From positions 1,900,430,644 through 1,900,494,643 of the forward strand of contig OY728163.1 in NCBI GenBank assembly GCA_963277665.1: a stretch of DNA of 64,000 bases. Direction: 5' to 3'. Numbering within the stretch: position 1 is the stretch's first letter; each line of letters opens with the position of its first letter. Positions 61,500-64,000 of the stretch are shown piece by piece. The notes under the pieces were generated by a model. It saw only the letters and a list, made by a program, of their open reading frames with translations. It was not told the origin of the DNA and did no database searches. This stretch comes from Viscum album (Eukaryota; Streptophyta; Magnoliopsida; Santalales; Viscaceae). Position numbers and translations under genes: made by a program.

Positions 61500-62280
61500 G
61501 TCGATTCGAAAACGGGGGGTCCGGGTCCGGGCCGACCCGGCCCGGCCGGCGGCGCGGCCCGGCACGGCGGCGCAGTCCGGCGCGGCGGTGCGGACCGGCG
61601 TGGCCGTGGCGCCGCTCGGGGGCTACGCGCGGGGGGAAAAGCCCCCGCCTATTCCCTCTGGCGGCGCGACATCATGTCGCGCCTTTGACAAACAACGGCT
61701 CCCCACGTGAGGGGGCCTGATTTTAAAAAAAAAAAAGAAACGGGGGGGGGGGGGGGGGGGCGTTGCCCCCCCTTGGTGTAACCGCGCCCCCCCCCCCCAT
61801 TTTGGGGGGCCGGTTTTTGCCAGCCGGGGGAATTAATTCCCCCGGTTCTTCTCCCTTCCGGCCGGCCCGACCTGGCCGGCCGGTTCTTCCTCAACAGGAC
61901 CGGCAAGGCCGGTCCCCCTTCCGGCTTCCGACACTGGCGGCCCGGCTGGCTGCCGGTCTTCCCGTTCCGCCGCGGCCCGGAACCGGCCGCGGCCTTCGTC
62001 GTCCGGCGCGGTGCAACGACACCGTACCCCTCCGCCGCGGCCCCGCTCCGGCCGCGGCGCCTTCGGTTTCCTTCGACGCGGCGCGACGACATCGCGTTCT
62101 TGATAATCTTTCCGCGGCGCAGCGCGACGGCGCTGCGCAACTATAGCCGTGCGATTCCCATGTGGTGCGACGACACCACGCCATCTCATTTCATCCGCAA
62201 GGAAATATTCAAGAACAAAGGAGGGGGGTTTGGCCGTGTTTGTGCGGTCCGGCCCCCCTCTCGTTAAACGATAACACATA
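61500..62280. other. Extremely GC/CpG-rich LTR core with homopolymer runs
   Basis: Includes 12 A at 61,725-61,736, 19 G at 61,742-61,760 and C runs at 61,786-61,797, and is dense in ggccggcc/cgcgg words. Frames stay open on both strands because of composition. By position it is LTR interior; no promoter element could be fixed. Confidence 0.6.
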
Positions 62281-63268
62281 AACGTTTATCCTCAAAGTTT
62301 TTCAAGCTAGAACCAAGAATGGAAAAGATTAAATAAACAACATCAAACCCCTACCTCGGTTTCAAGAACGATGTTCGTCAACGATCCGCGGAAGACGAGC
62401 GTCGCGGTGGTCGGCGTCGCGGGAAAAGGACGTCAACGTCGTGAAGTGAGGATTCGAAGCTCTTTTGACGGAGATTTCATCGCGGGAAACCGTCGCGGAA
62501 GAGATGACGCGGAAGGTGACATCGTCGGTGTCGCGGGTATGGCGTCGCGGAAGACGGTTCCCGAGAACGTGGAGTTCTTCGTCGATGTTCGAAGGTTCTT
62601 CGCGTTCTTCGTCAAAGTTTGAAGAAGAAGAAGAAAGCTCCAAATTCTCTCAAGGTGGCTAGAGAATTCTAACAAAAATAAAATAAGCTAAAGTCTTATT
62701 TTATTTACTCAACCAAACCATTTTGAAATTCAAAGGTTTGAAATTAAACAACTCAACCCATTTAATAACCTAAGTTGTCAAGTTCATTAAAAGAGGAGTT
62801 TAAGGGAGTTTTTAAAAAAAGAAGGTGAAGAGTTATGCTTCGTGTGGGCCCCACCACACATAATCCTCCCAAGGGAGGTTAAGTGGATGTGGGTCCCACC
62901 TTTAACTCCCTTTGGGAGAAAATACCAACAAGTTAAAAATAAAAAGTGTTTCTACATTTTTATTTAACTTCTTTTAATTTTTCCCAAAACTAACTTTCAT
63001 TCCGCATAAAACGCAACCTCGGAAAAGGTCTCCTTAAGCAAAAATCGGTGCTGCGAGTTCATCGGTGTCCTCGGATTTCAATTCCGAGCACCGGATCAAA
63101 AGTTAGAAATTCCCGCTCGTTCGTTCACTGAACGTACCCGAGCCAAACTTCAGAAATTGATTCCGGGCACTCCGGGCCTCGGAATCAGGTGCCGTCAGAA
63201 ACCGCGTTCTTATAAAATTACAAAGAAAATTAAGAAAAAATTTCCCTTGAATTTTATGGGTCTTTACA
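62281..63268 (-). other. Start (U3 side) of the chromovirus LTR
   Basis: No gene; the short open frames at 62,362-62,675 overlap on both strands without a domain. On the minus strand this is the first kilobase of the LTR after TGTAAAGACCC. Confidence 0.55.
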
Positions 63269-63284
63269 TTACTCCCACCTCAGG
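63269..63284 (-). other. Polypurine tract of the Tekay-like chromovirus
   Basis: On the minus strand CCTGAGGTGGGAGTAA directly precedes the LTR start TGTAAAG. This is the usual plus-strand primer form (gaggtgggagtaatg) in Tekay/Del elements. Confidence 0.85.
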
Positions 63285-63314
63285 GCTTTACGTCCCTGTA
63301 AAGATACATCAAAA

Positions 63315-64000
63315 CTAGGGAAACCAATGAGGGTACTGAGCACACATCTGAGCCTCCCGCTCCCATGTGCTCTCCTGGAGGTTCCCGTGCTGCCATCTGA
63401 TGCGCACAAGAGGAATCGATCACCCACGTAGGACCCGCTCCTGTCAATCCTCTATCTCCACCGGAACCTCCGTAAAATTCACACCATCGTCAACATCAAG
63501 CTCCCCATGGTCAATGATGTGCGTTGGGTCGTGCACGTATCTCCTCAGCTGAGACACGTGGAAGACGTCGTGCACCCGGTGCAACTGAGGTGGTAGAGCC
63601 AGGCGATAATCCACCTCGCCAATCCTGCTGAGGACCTGGAAGGGTCCGATGAAGCGCGGAGATAACTTGCCGCCTCAGCCAAATATTCGTATACCACGTC
63701 GAGGTGAGACCCGCAAGAAGACGTGGTCGCCATCCTCGAACTCTAGTAGCCTCCGCCTCCTGTCAGTGTATGACTTCTGCCGGCTCTGAGCTGTCCTCAT
63801 CCGCTCCTGGATGACCTGGACCTTCTCTGTCGTGGCCTGGACCATCTCTGGTCCCACAAGTGCTAACTCCCCAGGGTCTGTCCAGCACAAAGGAGATCTA
63901 CAAGGTCGGCTGTACAACGCCTCGTACGGTGCCATCCCGATGGTGGAGTGGTAGCTGTTGTTGTACGCAAACTCCACCAAGGGTAGGTGGTCCTCCCAGC
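63315..64000 (-). pseudogene. Tekay-like chromovirus integrase C-terminus with chromodomain (partial, one stop)
   Basis: End of the polyprotein; the rest lies beyond the right edge. In order: VEFAYNNSYHSTIGMAPYEA and LYSRPCRSPLCW (end of the integrase core), a basic coiled stretch (QSRQKSYTDRRRR), LEFEDGDHVFLRVSP, then [20 protein letters not shown] and YRLALPP, then [10 protein letters not shown] (GPY/F-type module), and a chromodomain-like end with VEIEDRQERVLRG and WQHGNLQESTWEREAQM, stopping at 63,315. The chromodomain directs insertion to marked chromatin in this lineage. One in-frame TGA at 63,675-63,677 (just before GGKLSPRF) is the only break seen; CGA to TGA is the simplest origin. 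Otherwise the sequence is well preserved, so the insertion is fairly young. Confidence 0.93.

Larger units (their letters stand above)
48208..63268 (-). mobile_element. 3' LTR of a Tekay/Del-like chromovirus, split by a CACTA element
   Basis: On the minus strand the LTR starts TGTAAAGACCC at 63,268, directly after a polypurine tract (CCTGAGGTGGGAGTAA), and ends GGGTCGTGACA at 48,208, giving TG...CA ends. Without the CACTA and its 3-bp duplication it is about 3.4 kb. The matching 5' LTR must lie beyond the right edge, so the host target duplication cannot be checked. It is GC- and CpG-rich (above all 61.5-62.2 kb), unlike the DNA left of 48,208. The open frames inside it (60.1-62.7 kb) are on both strands and overlap; none has a protein domain. 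Confidence 0.88.

Noticed and set aside
61649..62279. Overlapping long open frames of both strands, 127-163 codons
   Set aside because: They lie in the extremely GC-rich LTR core where stops are rare by composition. They are low-complexity Pro/Gly/Arg with no recognisable domain.

Overview
This is transposon-filled nuclear DNA from a flowering plant. The CACTA, LINE with RNase H, Ty3/gypsy Tat and Ty3/gypsy chromovirus families all point that way, but the sequence does not fix the species. I found no intact host gene, tRNA, rRNA or CRISPR array. Nearly every coding region is broken. The one host-gene piece is a short helicase fragment inside a DNA transposon.

Left part (1-48,207): old, AT-rich and CpG-poor. 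It starts with a copy (1-2,385) of a long repeat that recurs at about 10,330-13,823 and 38,005-41,072. A 5'-truncated LINE (about 2,395-5,950, + strand) lies against that first copy, followed by AT-rich sequence with a trace of gypsy reverse transcriptase. The other two copies look like the LTRs of one very large minus-strand Ty3/gypsy element of the Tat lineage. Read from high to low coordinates, it runs: LTR (41.07-38.0 kb), two tandem-repeat domains (37.3-35.4 kb), gag (33.1-32.3 kb), protease (31.1-30.8 kb), RT (about 29.9 kb), RNase H end and second RNase H (24.7-24.1 kb), integrase (23.6-22.95 kb), a mosaic of recurring modules (22.6-17.5 kb), an antisense plant-mobile-domain (PMD) gene relic on the + strand (14.8-17.06 kb), and the other LTR (13.8-10.3 kb). 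A minus-strand LINE (about 29.53-24.67 kb) sits inside its RT/RNase H region. To its right is a degraded + strand chromovirus (about 41.6-46.65 kb).

Right part (48,208-64,000): composition changes sharply at 48,208. From here on is the 3' LTR (about 3.4 kb, CpG-rich) and integrase/chromodomain end of a younger minus-strand Tekay/Del-like chromovirus that leaves the window on the right. An 11,661-bp CACTA (En/Spm) transposon (48,463-60,123) is inserted in that LTR. It has CACTACAACA ends, a 3-bp AGG target duplication and GC-rich subterminal repeats. It carries a minus-strand transposase locus with tnp2-type and TNP1-type domains in about ten exons, broken by several stop codons. It also holds a piece of a DEAH/DEIH-box RNA helicase gene in the opposite orientation, a cluster of CCGGCCAGCCGG palindromes, a 90-bp tandem duplication and a GC-rich minisatellite near its promoter end.

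Inferred order of events: the Tat element and old LINEs first, decaying by C-to-T change; then the Tekay-like element; then the CACTA inside its LTR. The observations most worth a second look are the Tat element's antisense PMD relic with its module mosaic, and the CACTA with a single-locus tnp2/TNP1 gene and a captured helicase fragment.
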